The notes under the pieces: generated by a model
Seen by the model: the letters and a program-made list of their open reading frames with translations, nothing else
The model's database searches: none
Told to the model about the DNA's origin: nothing
Shown: piece by piece, positions 49,421 through 61,700 of the stretch
How positions within the stretch are numbered: the stretch's first letter is position 1
How the letters are laid out: each line of letters begins with the position of its first letter
Position numbers and translations under genes: made by a program
DNA from: Patiria miniata
Lineage: Eukaryota; Echinodermata; Asteroidea; Valvatida; Asterinidae
Assembly (NCBI RefSeq): GCF_015706575.1
Contig: NW_024037069.1
Coordinates: 43,221,553-43,285,552 of the forward strand
DNA: 64,000 nt
Reading direction: 5' to 3'

Positions 49421-50325
49421 GCTGTGCTGTTTCGTTACTCAGATTTGAAAAACTGGAACCTTAAAGCATCAGCTGTGAAATAATGAATCAACATAATGAT
49501 CTAAGCATTCTTTGTGTGTCCTTTAGGCAAACAGTTTTCCACAATTAGTTTTGAAGCTTCGACGACGAGTGCAGAACAATCAGCCCAAGTAAGACTAAAT
49601 GCACTCATGTTTCATTAAACATACCGGTAATTTCTGAGGTCAGAGGTGAGATCCTCACTACTTCACAGGTTTGAAATCTTAATTAGAATACTGCAATAGT
49701 CGTGGGCCAAAACGGTACACAGAATGCACACACACAGTCGTGTTTCCTTTGAAACTCTTTGTTAATGCATTGACTAGATTGGTCTTGTCCCAGTCTATTT
49801 ATCTTGATACGAATGTTGTCACTGTGCAGGGTGAGTAAAAAAAAGGATAAGGATTCCAAAAGTCACAACCATTTTCTAAGTGAAGTTCTGCATGTAGCAC
49901 TTTCAAATCTAGGATATAAAAGCCCAATTAATAAGCTTTCTTTTTGCGTAAAAATCATTTAAATCAATTATGTCCTTTTTAAGTTACATAATTTTAAACA
50001 ATAAGACCGTTTGTAACTTCTCTCCACGGTTCACAAAAAAGTAAGTGTGAATCTGGTGACATTGTGCCATAATTTCCGGATACAAAAAGAGCTGGATATA
50101 GGCAACGTATTCACTACTAATACCTACCTATACTTTGGTGTACCCGTAACTCGCTGCCATTGGATTATCACACCAACGAAAGGCGGGAAAATCTTGACTT
50201 GGCCCTTGGTTGCAATAGGAAAATAATCCTCAGTAAATTATGAATTTATTCATACTTTGGTCAAGATCGATGACATCCTACCGAATAACCAGCCATCTGT
50301 GAACTGCGTCACACAGACGGTGGCA
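49421..50325. other. Region 5' of the NLR start exon
   Basis: Would hold the NLR promoter and any 5' untranslated exon. I see no definite TATA box or other gene. Confidence 0.4.
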
Positions 50326-50797
50326 GGGTGACCGTAAGGTCAGAGCCAAATTCTGCTAAATGCACCTCAAAAATCTGCCAAATTCCCCAGAATTACTCGA
50401 AATACACTTAAAATCACATGCATATCGGTAGTACTGCCTTAATTAAGGTTCAAATTACATAATAAACATTCCAGTCACATAAAGATGCTGTGAAATTAAT
50501 GGTAAATTTCGGGCAAAACGCGGATCCGGCCGCGTGACGACAAAGTCCGTTTCCCAATGAACCTCAGCACCTAGACCAGCCAACCTGTCACATTATGCAA
50601 GGGTTTGTTTGAAAGGAGTGAAGCTTTTTTTTTTAAACAAATGTACACTTTTTTGTTCAAATTTTGCTGTTTTTCTGTCAAAATAACCATTTTGCAGAAT
50701 TCTGCCAAAAAAATCCATTCTGTCAAATTTTCTGTCAAACTCGTTTGTTAACAAAAATTCTGTCAAAGTTAGCCGAAAATCGGCTAAAACGGTCACC
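50326..50797. mobile_element. MITE-like repeat with GGGTGAC ends, copy 2
   Basis: Starts GGGTGACCGTAAGG and ends AAAACGGTCACC, which are inverted relative to each other (GGTGACCGT). Similar over its length to 32694-33194. It may be the better-preserved copy. Confidence 0.75.
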
Positions 50798-52475
50798 ATG
50801 GACGGTGGCGTGATCAAGCTATGATCACATGACCCAGCAGACCAGACAAAACCATTATTGGACTGGGATCTATTTGATGTGAAGTACATACATTGTGTAT
50901 CGGTTTCAATAATTCCCCAGAGCAGTGATCATGTGAGGTCGCTTATAGTTTGCTTCATATACATGTCGCTTATTCATGATGCACTGTTACTGAGACAAAA
51001 CATCAGGCGATGATTGTAATTATGCATATTTAAAAAAAATATTACCTAAACCTTGGTATTGTCTGTATATTATTTGTTTTAGCTTTGCATTTTTTTCAAA
51101 AAGTAATGATAGCTATTGAAAAGAGTTGTTTATATAGGACATGCACGTGACGTTCCTGCAGTGGGCGTCGTAATCAAAGTTCAACATAATCAAGTTAATA
51201 AATCACAGATTCACATTCTGCATTCGATTTCAGGGATGTGATTGGACACTAAAAATGAAAAATCCACGAACTTCAGTTGACATGTATACATGTACATGTA
51301 TTATTGTACATGTACATGTATAATTGTACATTTACTTGTACGGATGTACATGTATACATGTACATGCACGTATGTCCGTATATGGGGCATGTACATATTA
51401 TGTACCGTATTTCTGAAATGTTTGCATATTTGGTCGCTTCAGTAAAGAAAACAAATGGGGGAAAAATGAGGAAAAAATGTCTGGTCATTTACCAATGGTC
51501 AAAACTTTCTTCCTCACCTCCTGGCCTACTGTGTACAAACCAATGGGGGTCTTGACCAATATTGACCCAATTAATAACCATGCTGACAATGCATGTTTCC
51601 ATATCCATACGTGATTGATTCAATAACGTCTTTGTCGGTGTGTGATGTTAATACTTTCGCATGTTTGCAGAGAGAAAGAAACGATTCACACAAAATATAT
51701 TAACGGTGCTTAAAAGTTACTAATTTTTACTAATCTTACTCCCACAGGCTTCCAAAACATTTTTGAAATTTTGTGTTGGTGGTGGCTATTTTTCAAAGCA
51801 CTACTGCAGCTCAAACTGATTTCCATCCACAGTGACACTTTATTACTAGTTCTTCCAACCATACTCTTAAATTCCTTGACAAAATCTCGCTTTGTTGATG
51901 GGTCTCATCGCGGCAATATTGACATGTGTTTGCAAATTGCTACAGCTAGCTCACGATCGTCACTGCACAGTACATGCACAATACACACACATCCACACGC
52001 AATATACAAACACGAGTGCAAATGGTGCAACCCACTGAATTTTTTTCTTAGTCTGGTCCTCAAGTACTCCACTCTGCACACTGCATTGATGTCTATCAGG
52101 TTCTTGACCGCACTGCCTTAAACTTGTGTCACCAGTCCATCCATTATCGTAAATTTGGGCCTATATTTCGCCAGAAGTTTTCATGCGATATTACGGAAAC
52201 AGAAAACGTTGGAAAACCGGAATCTGCATAAAATTCCGCAGACATTAGACTAAAATCCGGAAATCCGGAAAAATCCGGACAAATCACACCCCTGCGATTT
52301 ACAAACAAACATACAGACTAACTTACAGCTTATTGTGCAGTCATTCTGATAACTGATGACCCATGAACTTTAATTACTTTAGGTCCATTAAATAGAACAC
52401 AGAACTATAGTTCTGTACTTGTAAGAGGTAACTCATTATGAACCAAACAAAAGTTAAAAATATTGAATAAGGAAA
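50798..52475. other. Spacer with TACATGTA microsatellite, no firm gene
   Basis: The segment 51279-51366 is a degenerate run of TACATGTA. At 51740-52110 both strands stay unusually open, but no domain is recognised. Confidence 0.45.
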
Positions 52476-52970
52476 TAGGTCGGTAGGGTTCCATATATTG
52501 ACACGTATTACTTGAAGTGCTATAAAGTCAAAATAATTGTAATAAAAAGAATACAAAAATGTGTGAGATTTGGTCCTGTAACTATTTACGACAAACAATG
52601 TTATTTGGAAAAAGTGTTACAAAGCAACAAAGTAACTGAATGGTTTTGTAAAGTTTTGTATAACAGTGTATTTATCGTATTGTTAATAATAATTTTAGGT
52701 TATCACGATATAGTTCGAATTTTTCCAATACGTAAATACAGTCTAATGTCTAATTGGCTTCCAAAGTACAACCATTTTCATATCAAAGGGGGAAGTAGTA
52801 TATTTAATAATATTGGGATGAATATAATGTGTAGCGATGACGTAGAAAGCAGTCTTATTATTGTTGTAAGGTTGATATTTTACCGTACAGACTATAACAT
52901 TTTTAATGAGTATAAGAAAGTGCGAAGAATGATAACTTCAAAAAAATCTTTTCATTTTTACAAAATATAG
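52476..52970 (+). other. Unidentified AT-rich open frame
   Basis: About 164 uninterrupted codons in sequence of roughly 30 percent GC; an AG sits immediately before the first codon and the stop is TAG at 52968-52970. The product is rich in Ile, Tyr, Lys and Asn, with a hydrophobic stretch FIVLLIIILGYHD in the middle. I recognise no family. There is no ATG near the 5' end of the frame (first in-frame ATG at 52746), so it could be the last exon of something, a decaying transposon or viral insert, or chance. Not assigned a function. Confidence 0.35.
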
Positions 52971-52974
52971 AAGA

Positions 52975-54670
52975 TAGAAACCAAGTAGAAAAAGGGCGCG
53001 GGTCATTAAAAGCGAATGCAATCTGTAACAAACGTGAATCAAAATTAACGACAAAAGCGAATCATAACACTTCAAACAATTAAAGGGCCCATACAGTTTT
53101 TAGAATGCTATCCTTAAAAATGCACCTTTGTGTCCCATGAAATCTCATTTCAATTTTTGTTTTGCCATTTTTCAGGGTATTTTGGTGCCATTTTGGCTTT
53201 TATGCTAATGCAAATTTCCACATTTATGAGCAAAAGTGTGATGTCATTCCGGGCGAGAACCTCGATGTTACAGCTATTTCAGCAAAACAAGTTGAAAAAG
53301 ATATTTTTCTGTCATACCTTTCTTTTCTTTGGTGATTCGTTGATGTGTGAGTACATGGAGCTAGCCATTCTCAAAATTCTTTTAATGGGCAAATGTTTGG
53401 TTAACAATTTAACCAGAAAACCCCTTATCTGAACAGTATCTTCCTGAAATGACATCCTCTAGCAATATCGCCCTTAGTTGTCCAAAATCGTATATTATTG
53501 TATATGTTTAAACAAGTGTTCTTTTTAATACATTTAAAAGGGTCAAATAGTTTTTAAACATGTAAGAGGAGTAGAAAGTTGAACAAAATGTGTTCCTAAA
53601 AAAATAATCGCAGGAACCCTATGAAAAACACATGAAATGGAATAAAAAGAATTCACACAATTTAAAACTTGTGATTACATTTATGTTAAAGCAAGTTTCG
53701 TTACTAGTGGAGTTGTTTGAACATTTTAAGCATGCACTTTAACTTGGAAATTGGAAATGTACAAGGCACTGCCATTTAACATGACGTCACGTGTCAAAAC
53801 ACACATTTACTAGGTGGTCTTTGTCTGCGCCATGTTTAGAGTCGATCTGTTAACAACCATTGTTATTTTGAGCAGAAAAAATCGTAACAGTACATAAATT
53901 CATAATAAACATCCACCGATGACGTCATCGTGACATCATTGCAGATTCGGGATATTGTTAACATTGTGGAACCTCCCACCGCGTTTTGTGACGACTGAAC
54001 CTTACCTTATGCTTTTTGAAAACCGGCATTTTGATGACGTTATCAACACGTTTGTCACCTTTTGGGCATATATCTATGACAACCATCCACCCATTTAGCA
54101 TTTTGTGATGATTTGTGAGATATGGCGATAATCTTCAAAAATAAAAAATCTACATAAAATCACATTATAACGTAACCATGACGACATGTAAATTTCCACA
54201 TATAGCACGACCCTGTCTATGAACTTGCAAAGTCTGAACCCAATCGGCCTCTTAGCTCTCTATTGAAAAGGCAACTTTATGATGACGTGACGTGACACTT
54301 GATGACGTCACCATGACGTCACTTGTCGAGACATTACTTTGTTAAGTTTCATTGGTATATCACTAAGAACGACTTATAATGCAATAATCACACCGTTCCA
54401 TGGATTGTTCCAGCTTTGCAGCACGTCACACATCTTTTAGTTGACTTCACAGCTCATCCGTTGACTGTTTTCATTGGCCGTTTGACTCTGGGAAAACAAT
54501 AACACACTGATACAATTTGGCAATTGTCTAAACGCCTTGTTAATATTATAAACAGCAACTCGAATGGAAGCTTCCGGATACGTATTTTTGGTAAACTTGA
54601 TACAAACCTGAGGTGGGTATATTTAATAGGTTACCAAAAGTTTTCATTTTACGTTGAATACTACTACATG
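52975..54670. other. AT-rich spacer with a cluster of TGACGTCA words
   Basis: No gene. Full TGACGTCA (CRE-type) octamers at 53782-53789, 53930-53937, 54303-54310 and 54314-54321, plus near matches around 54032 and 54283. Confidence 0.5.
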
Positions 54671-54994
54671 CAAGGGCGGATCCGGGGGGGGGGGGGGGGA
54701 GCCAAAGGGGGCCATGCCCCCCCAAAAAACGAAACCAATTTTTGTTTTGTTTTATGTGACATCGCAATAAAGGCAGGCAATGAGTACACCACCATCTTTT
54801 CCTCAAAAAAAAACAGTGGTTAAAGTGGTCAGAAATCGCCTCAGATCGCACCACAGAGCATCTAGAATCCAAAATTTGTTCGGGGCCCTTAAGCGGGCCC
54901 CGAACCCCACGCCGTAATTTTTTTTACCCACTTTTTTTGGGGACCAAACTTTTTTTGCCCCCCCCAAAAAAATTGTGTTCTGGATCCGCCCTTG
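54671..54994. mobile_element. hAT MITE C (CAAGGGCGGATCC family)
   Basis: Perfect 8-bp duplication ACTACATG (54663-54670, 54995-55002). Ends CAAGGGCGGATCCGGGG and TTCTGGATCCGCCCTTG. 324 bp and closely similar to MITE B, including the GGGCCCTTAAGCGGGCCCC centre. Confidence 0.95.
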
Positions 54995-55002
54995 ACTACA
55001 TG

Positions 55003-55700
55003 TTGCTGGAGTGCCAGACTCGGACCCTTAATCAGGGGCTACTAACTAGCAAACCTATTCATGCAGTGCATGCATTTTCATATAAGTTGCATTTGATTCA
55101 GTATTCATTCTACTCCTTTAAATTAAACGTCATCTCGGGCCCTTTACTCTAACACTCCTCGGTGAAAATTAGAAACATATCCTTGGTATTGAATTATTTG
55201 CTATTTGACAACGGTGCACTGTCAGAATAGAGGCGAGATTACAGATCTCCCTCTCCACACTGCTTTACCCCCTCTTTTCCAAAACTAGCGCAACAAATGG
55301 ACCTGTCACTGATAATAGGTCTATGGCATGGTTTGAGGGTGGATAGTCGATGTTAGCTTCAGTTTGTCAACTTGAAATAACGAAAAGACTACCGACCATT
55401 CACACGAATTATGCAGCAGTGTATTTATTTTACTATACCTCATACATATGCCCCACAATTTCAGTGAGGTTCGCATCAGGTATCTCGGCAAAACGATGCC
55501 GTTCGTGTCCGCCATCTAAATACATGTACCTCTGTGTGCGCCTTGTATGCAGCAGCAAAAAAAATTAGCTGACACGTGGTCGTGAAATTAACAGGTACGA
55601 GGTACGGTATATACTATTTGCTCAACTTTGCTGGGGAGCCATCATAAGTACAAACAATGAGGTTTGTGGTTTAATAGAAAAACAAATAAAACAATCTTAC
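55003..55700. other. Expected RING region of the MIB gene, none seen
   Basis: The last ankyrin-side exon ends with a good GTAAGA donor at 55700, phase 1, so a further exon is expected. I looked for C-x2-C, H and C-x2-C clusters on the minus strand from here to 49500 and found none. Reading through the donor gives a stop 20 codons later (55642). Confidence 0.4.
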
Positions 55701-58700
55701 CTTTTCTTTGGTAGAGATCCTTCAGTAAATTCTCAACCCCTGGATTGGGGCAGACGTCCAGAACATTGCTGCCTGTTTTATTCTTGATGTAGATATCGGC
55801 GCCATGTTTAATAAGGTTGACCGTAATGGCAACCAGGTTGTATTTTTTGGCGGATGAAACGCCTTTGTCTCCGAGCTGCTGGACGAGCACCAACAACTAC
55901 AAATAAACATGAAAAGTAAGTTTGGATGGGTGTTTGGGAGTAGGTAAACTGTAAACTACATACATATTTATGTGCTAAGCTTACGGGCACATCAGACAGG
56001 GCTCTGGAGTGCTCTAAAACGTGCAAAACTACACTCTAAAAACTGTGTTTAGCAATTAAACACAATTTTGCTATCACTTTGTAAACATGTTTAGACGCTA
56101 AACATTACGTGTTCAATTTCTAAACATTAATGTTCAATGGCTAAACACTATCCATCCTTACTCTAAACATGTTTAGTATTTAAACATGTTTACAAACTGA
56201 TAGCAAGAAAGTGTTTAGAAAAGTGTTTAATTGCTAAACACAGTTTTTACAGTGTAAATCAGGCCAACTTTACTCACTCTTTAGCCAGCAAATTTCTCCA
56301 AAGAAATCTACTGGGCAAAGAAACGGTTCTCAGTATTTCACCAACCAATTTTGCAGACTCGACTCATTTTTTAAAAGAGACTGTTCTTCAATATTTTGCA
56401 CATGAGAGGGTTTCAAGTGATTTCAAAATGAGGCTAAAGACTTGACTGGTACATGTCCAACCATGGTCCAACTATTTGAAAAGACTGACCTCTTCATTCA
56501 GTGTCATTAGTCTGGTGGCTGACTATGGAGACATGTGTAGTAAATTGAGACTAGTTCCCGGTTCATGCCACATGTTTCTTCAATTTGTTTGGCATGGTTG
56601 ATTGATGCAGTACTGAAGCGGTGTTGGACTGTGTGTTTCAGGTGCCAGTCTATTTTCTTGTATTGCATGTTTTCAATGCCTTCAGTTTGGGACTGTCGTA
56701 TAGTATTGAAAGTCCCAAATTTCGGACCAGGGGCACATGTGGTGTGATTTTGCAAAAGGAACATGTCTCCTAAATCTAATCATGCATGAGGAGACAGCTT
56801 TTGAGCAACCACTACAGTCAAATGGTGTTGCTGAAAAACAATGCAAACAAAGCACTATATTGCCAATCTCTACCACTTATAAATGCCATTAGATTAATTG
56901 CCACTTGAAGTTTTCGACACTAGATGGTCCTTTGTAAAGGCACAAGGCTGAGCTCAGAATCACGATATCAATGGAAACTGATTGCTGTGTGTTGCCACCA
57001 AGCATGCAGACGTGTTTAGTTCAATACCTTTTCCAGTGGTGTGACTCGCATGATGTCTTTGATGGAGGCTTTCATGACAAGATGGAGACTTGTATCACCA
57101 TCGCTATTCTGGGCGTTCACGTTGGCACCGCTGTTGACCAGAGCCTCGATACACTTCTTGTGGGCATTGTCAACGGCCAGGTGCAATGCCGTCTGTCCAC
57201 TGTTAGTTTTTAGTTCCTTATTGCAGCCATGCTTAGAGAAAAAATTGAAGATTTTTACAGAGATAAGGTACAAGATATTTCGCAAATCTCGGAGTGGTAT
57301 ACTAAAACATTTTGTTTTGTAAACCAATGCACATGGTGTTTTGTAAAACATTGGTATATGTCTAAATTAATCCCGCTCATGTCTCCTTTTTGGTGGGTAA
57401 CTGAAATCAATGACCTCACCTGTTTGACGAGGAGCAAAGTGATGACCGATAGACCGTTCTGGGCTGCGATGTGTAGTGCCGTGAAGCCGTCGCCTGTGAC
57501 ATCATTGATCATGTTTGGCAAGGCTTCCAGAATCCCTACCACGGCACTGGAAAAACAAAAGGCATTTGTCAGATTGTCTACCACTTTTAAGACAATCAAC
57601 CACAAAAGACGACGAAACTAGCCGGACAAGAGTTCGCACGTTATCCGCAGGAAAAAGCACAACGATATAGGCCCAGTGTCGATCTCCTGCGTCTTGCCAC
57701 TTAACCAACCGCGTCGGATTGCTGGATCGAGTAAGATTCAGTGGTGATGCTAACGAAGTTCTCATAGTGCCATAGTACGCAGGAGGTCGTGTATTTGTGT
57801 CCCACCCCAGTAAACTTCTGAAATTTTGTTTTACTCGCATACCCTCGGACAACTGAGCTCATGGATAAAGTGTTTGTAAAATTGTCAGTGAAGGACAATA
57901 GCCCATTATTAAACCGATAAATAAACAAAACACGCTTGACAGTGCTGACGTTATCATTCATCATTGTTACACAACCAAAATTTATCAATTCATGTCTTTT
58001 ATTCATTAATCATAAATCAACAACAACCAAAAGACATGGAGGAAACCTAGAACATCATGAACATGAAAGACGAATCAAAAGAAACAGTCTAAATGTCAAT
58101 GTAGCAAGGAACTAAACATTAATGTGAAAGCAAAAAAAAATAAAAAAAAATAAAAAAAAATAAGAAAAGCAAATTTGAGGACCTACAAAGCGTTTCCGCA
58201 GAGTGCGGCATGATGCAAACTGTTGAATCCCTTCTTGTTCATCTGACGGAGGTCAGTTTCTGGGTTGGTTATCAGCCAACGGATGATCTGCTTCCTGTTC
58301 TTGGTAATGGCAAGGAGTAGTGGACTGTTGCTATCCTTGTCCTATTAAATGCAATGCAAGAAAACCAAATATATTACCACTATTGGAGGTATTTCTTGTT
58401 TTTCTTTGTATCTTGCTGCCTGTGAGTTATTTTGATAATGATGCATGCTTGTAGGGCCGTATCATAAGTCCTACGCCTCATAGGTCCGACGCCTCATAAC
58501 TCCGAAATTTCGGACTTATGAGGCGTCGGACTTATGAAGCATTATTCCGCCTCACAGGTCCGACGCCTCATAAGTCCGACGCCTCATAAGTCCCACAATG
58601 GACAAACGCTGTTCGGACTGGTTTTGGAGCTATGAGGCGTTGGACTTATGCGGCGTCGGACCTATGAGGCGGAATAAATAAATGTTATGCCTCATAAGTC

Positions 58701-61700
58701 CGACGCCTCATAATCCGTCGCCTCATAAGTCCGAATTTTTTTTCCCCGACGAAAATAGAAGATACTATTCATTTAATGACAGCAATATGTGTTGTTTTCT
58801 CAGCATGTATGGCCTCTCAAACGTTAAGCTTTGATCTGCATGAGTGTGGTATACTGCAGATAATATGAAACGGGCAACAAGGCTTTGTCTCATAGAAATG
58901 GTCCTTGTCTCATAGAAATGGATAAACCTTGGGGTAAAATGCCCTCTAAAAATAAATGAATATGTCACCTCAAAGTATGAATCTAAACAGCCTCCAACAA
59001 CTAACTTTATAGTTGACGTCGCATTTTTGCTGGTCGTGTGTGAGCAGCACATCTGCACATGTCTGATGGCCCTTGACAATGGACTGGTGGAGAGGGGTGA
59101 AATCCTTGTTGTTCGCCGCGTTTATATCGCTTCCAGCTTGCAGAAGACATTTGACAATCTCTGGCTTATCACTGTCAGGAAAAAAACGTGAGGCTACAGC
59201 ATTGAGAATAAATGCCAGAATTTATACTACGAGGGATATCCCTGACCATCCACACTGAGCATACAAGTTTGTTATTGGCACCTTTCGGCAAATAACCTGA
59301 GCGGTTTCTAGAATACTAATATGTAATCTGATTTATGTGTTAACTATTTCGTTTACTCGGGATAACCCCATAAAGGTAACGTACAACCGACTGGTGGTGT
59401 GCATGTTCTAACATCCGGGGCGACAATAGGCGGGACTGGAAAGCATCCATCGTCCATATCTTTTGCCGACAGTCACACGATTGTTTGTTGACAACCAAAA
59501 ATACACCCCTCTAGCGACGCACCTGGGTATAGACCCTTTTCTGAGCCACTTGGCTGGTATGTATCTGAGCTTCTGACTGACACATTATTTCTGATCGATT
59601 AAGCCACTCCATCCACACAACTGTTGGATCTCACTTCTGACACTTCAAAGTAAAAGCAAGTTCATGGGGTAACTCACCCGAGCACTGCATAGGCAAGTGC
59701 CGTGTCTCCGTCCACATCTTTATGGTCCAATGGTGCTTTGCCTCTCAACAAAGCTGTGACCGCATCCATGTGACCGTGATGGACGGCTGCCTGAAGCGGT
59801 GTCTGCTTTTCTATATTCTGAAATTTGACCTGTTAAAGAAACAACAAGTATTTCTTAAATTCGCTTGTATATTTTTTCATCTACAAAGGCATACATTGCG
59901 GTAAATGAAACCGAAGGGTTGGAACCCAGCTGCTGGCCACACATGTCCATTGGCAAGCCATCATCTCACCCTCTCTCTACATTTTGGTATACCTGCATTA
60001 TATAGGGAGTAACCTGAGATAAACTGAGGAAAACCCGGAAGGATATTCCAAGGAAAACTTACGGAATCAGGGAAGGACTGAAAACCCAAATCAATGTGTG
60101 GACCAGGACAGGAATCAAACCCTGGCCCCAGATGTCGGGAAGACAAGGAATTTTCCACTACACCAACCTGACTCCTTACATGTAAGGCCCAAAAAAGGTC
60201 TTCGGTGTCTGGTATGGAGCTTGCTCTAACAGTGGTGAGGCGACGCGCCTTTTTTTATTTTTTGTTTCCTTCAACTGTCGGCTGATGACTGCAAATGGTG
60301 CCCGACTAAATTTAGTGCAAAATGTTTTGGAGCCCAGAGAGGCCACACAAGGCTTACACTCAATCGTAATCCCATCTACAAACACATTAAAATTGTACAG
60401 CAGCAAGATTCCAGTCAAACCAGTGAGTTTGGCGGTTTTGAGACATCATCTTACATTGATTTGTTTTTTTAAATTTTGCCGACGCGCATGGCTACGGAGA
60501 CGCGCGCGCATACCAGAAACCGGAAACTGTTTTTTGGCCTAACCCAACCTTCAGATTTTCTTCTCACCGCCTCTGGGTGATCATTGATAATCTCCAGCAC
60601 TTTAGTGGTGTTGCCGGCAACTGCCGCCTGGAAAAGGGCAGCGCCGCTATCCGCGGAACCGCCAGGCCGGTCCCCGAGTTTCTCAAGCAGAGCCTTCAGT
60701 TGTAGAGTAGTCATCATTTCACCTACATTGGGAAGTATTTGAAACAGGGAAGTATTTGAATCGCACCATCATTTTAATAGTAGGTCATTAAAATAAGGAT
60801 TTACAGTAGCACCATGTGACAAACCTCTTGGTGAGTTTGTGAGGTTCTGCTGACGGGCAGAGCATGCTGTTCCTCGTTCTTTTCAGAACCTCCCAAACTC
60901 AAAGAGATTTGTCGCATGGTACGGTGCTACCGTAAATCTTTATTTTAATGATGATGCCATTGTCATCCTCACCTTGTGAATCTGCCAAAGATTAATGATG
61001 AAAATTATGTGCTGCAGATCCAGAAAACTTTATTTGTGTTGTACAACTTCTTGTTACAGTTCTGGTAGTCGTATGTCAGGCTCAGGTACAGGCACAGATT
61101 GACGTTTAATAAACCTTGGCCAGATTAATGCATTAGGCGAAGAATTACACAAGTTGCAAACTCTATTGAGCTGAAGCCATGTTGCTTTGGAATGCTTAGT
61201 TACCGTCTTCCTAGTACAACGGCCTCCCTAGGCAAAAAGAAGAAATCTTAGTTTGGCCGCTTCACCATGCAAATCGTCAAATCTTAATATTACCTCGCCA
61301 TGTCTTAACTTCAAACCCCTATTTGTTGTTTTTACGGTTTCAATAAAGCCCGGGAGATACTTTGACATTACAGTCAATGTGACGGCAAATTTTGGCATGC
61401 AGCAGGGCAAAGGCTAAATTGGTCAAAATGCACTATTTCTAGTATCGTCAGTGATCACGCTTTAGCCAACCTGCAGGATAATGAACAAATGTTTGGTTGT
61501 AGTCAGGATTATTAACTAGGCCTAAAATCCGAATATAATCGAAAACAGTGAATATAATCGAAGGCTAAAACGGTCGACGCATGTTTTAATGAATACCCAT
61601 ATAAATATGGATTAATGAATACCCTCCTTTCCATAAACCTCCAGCACCTGTGATTGGTCTTTTAGCCTCCTCTTTCTTCTCCATGACGAGACACAGGGGA

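Noticed and set aside
58463..58735. CRISPR array
   Set aside because: Repeats are in both orientations, spacers irregular, and the sequence is inside an intron of a eukaryotic gene.
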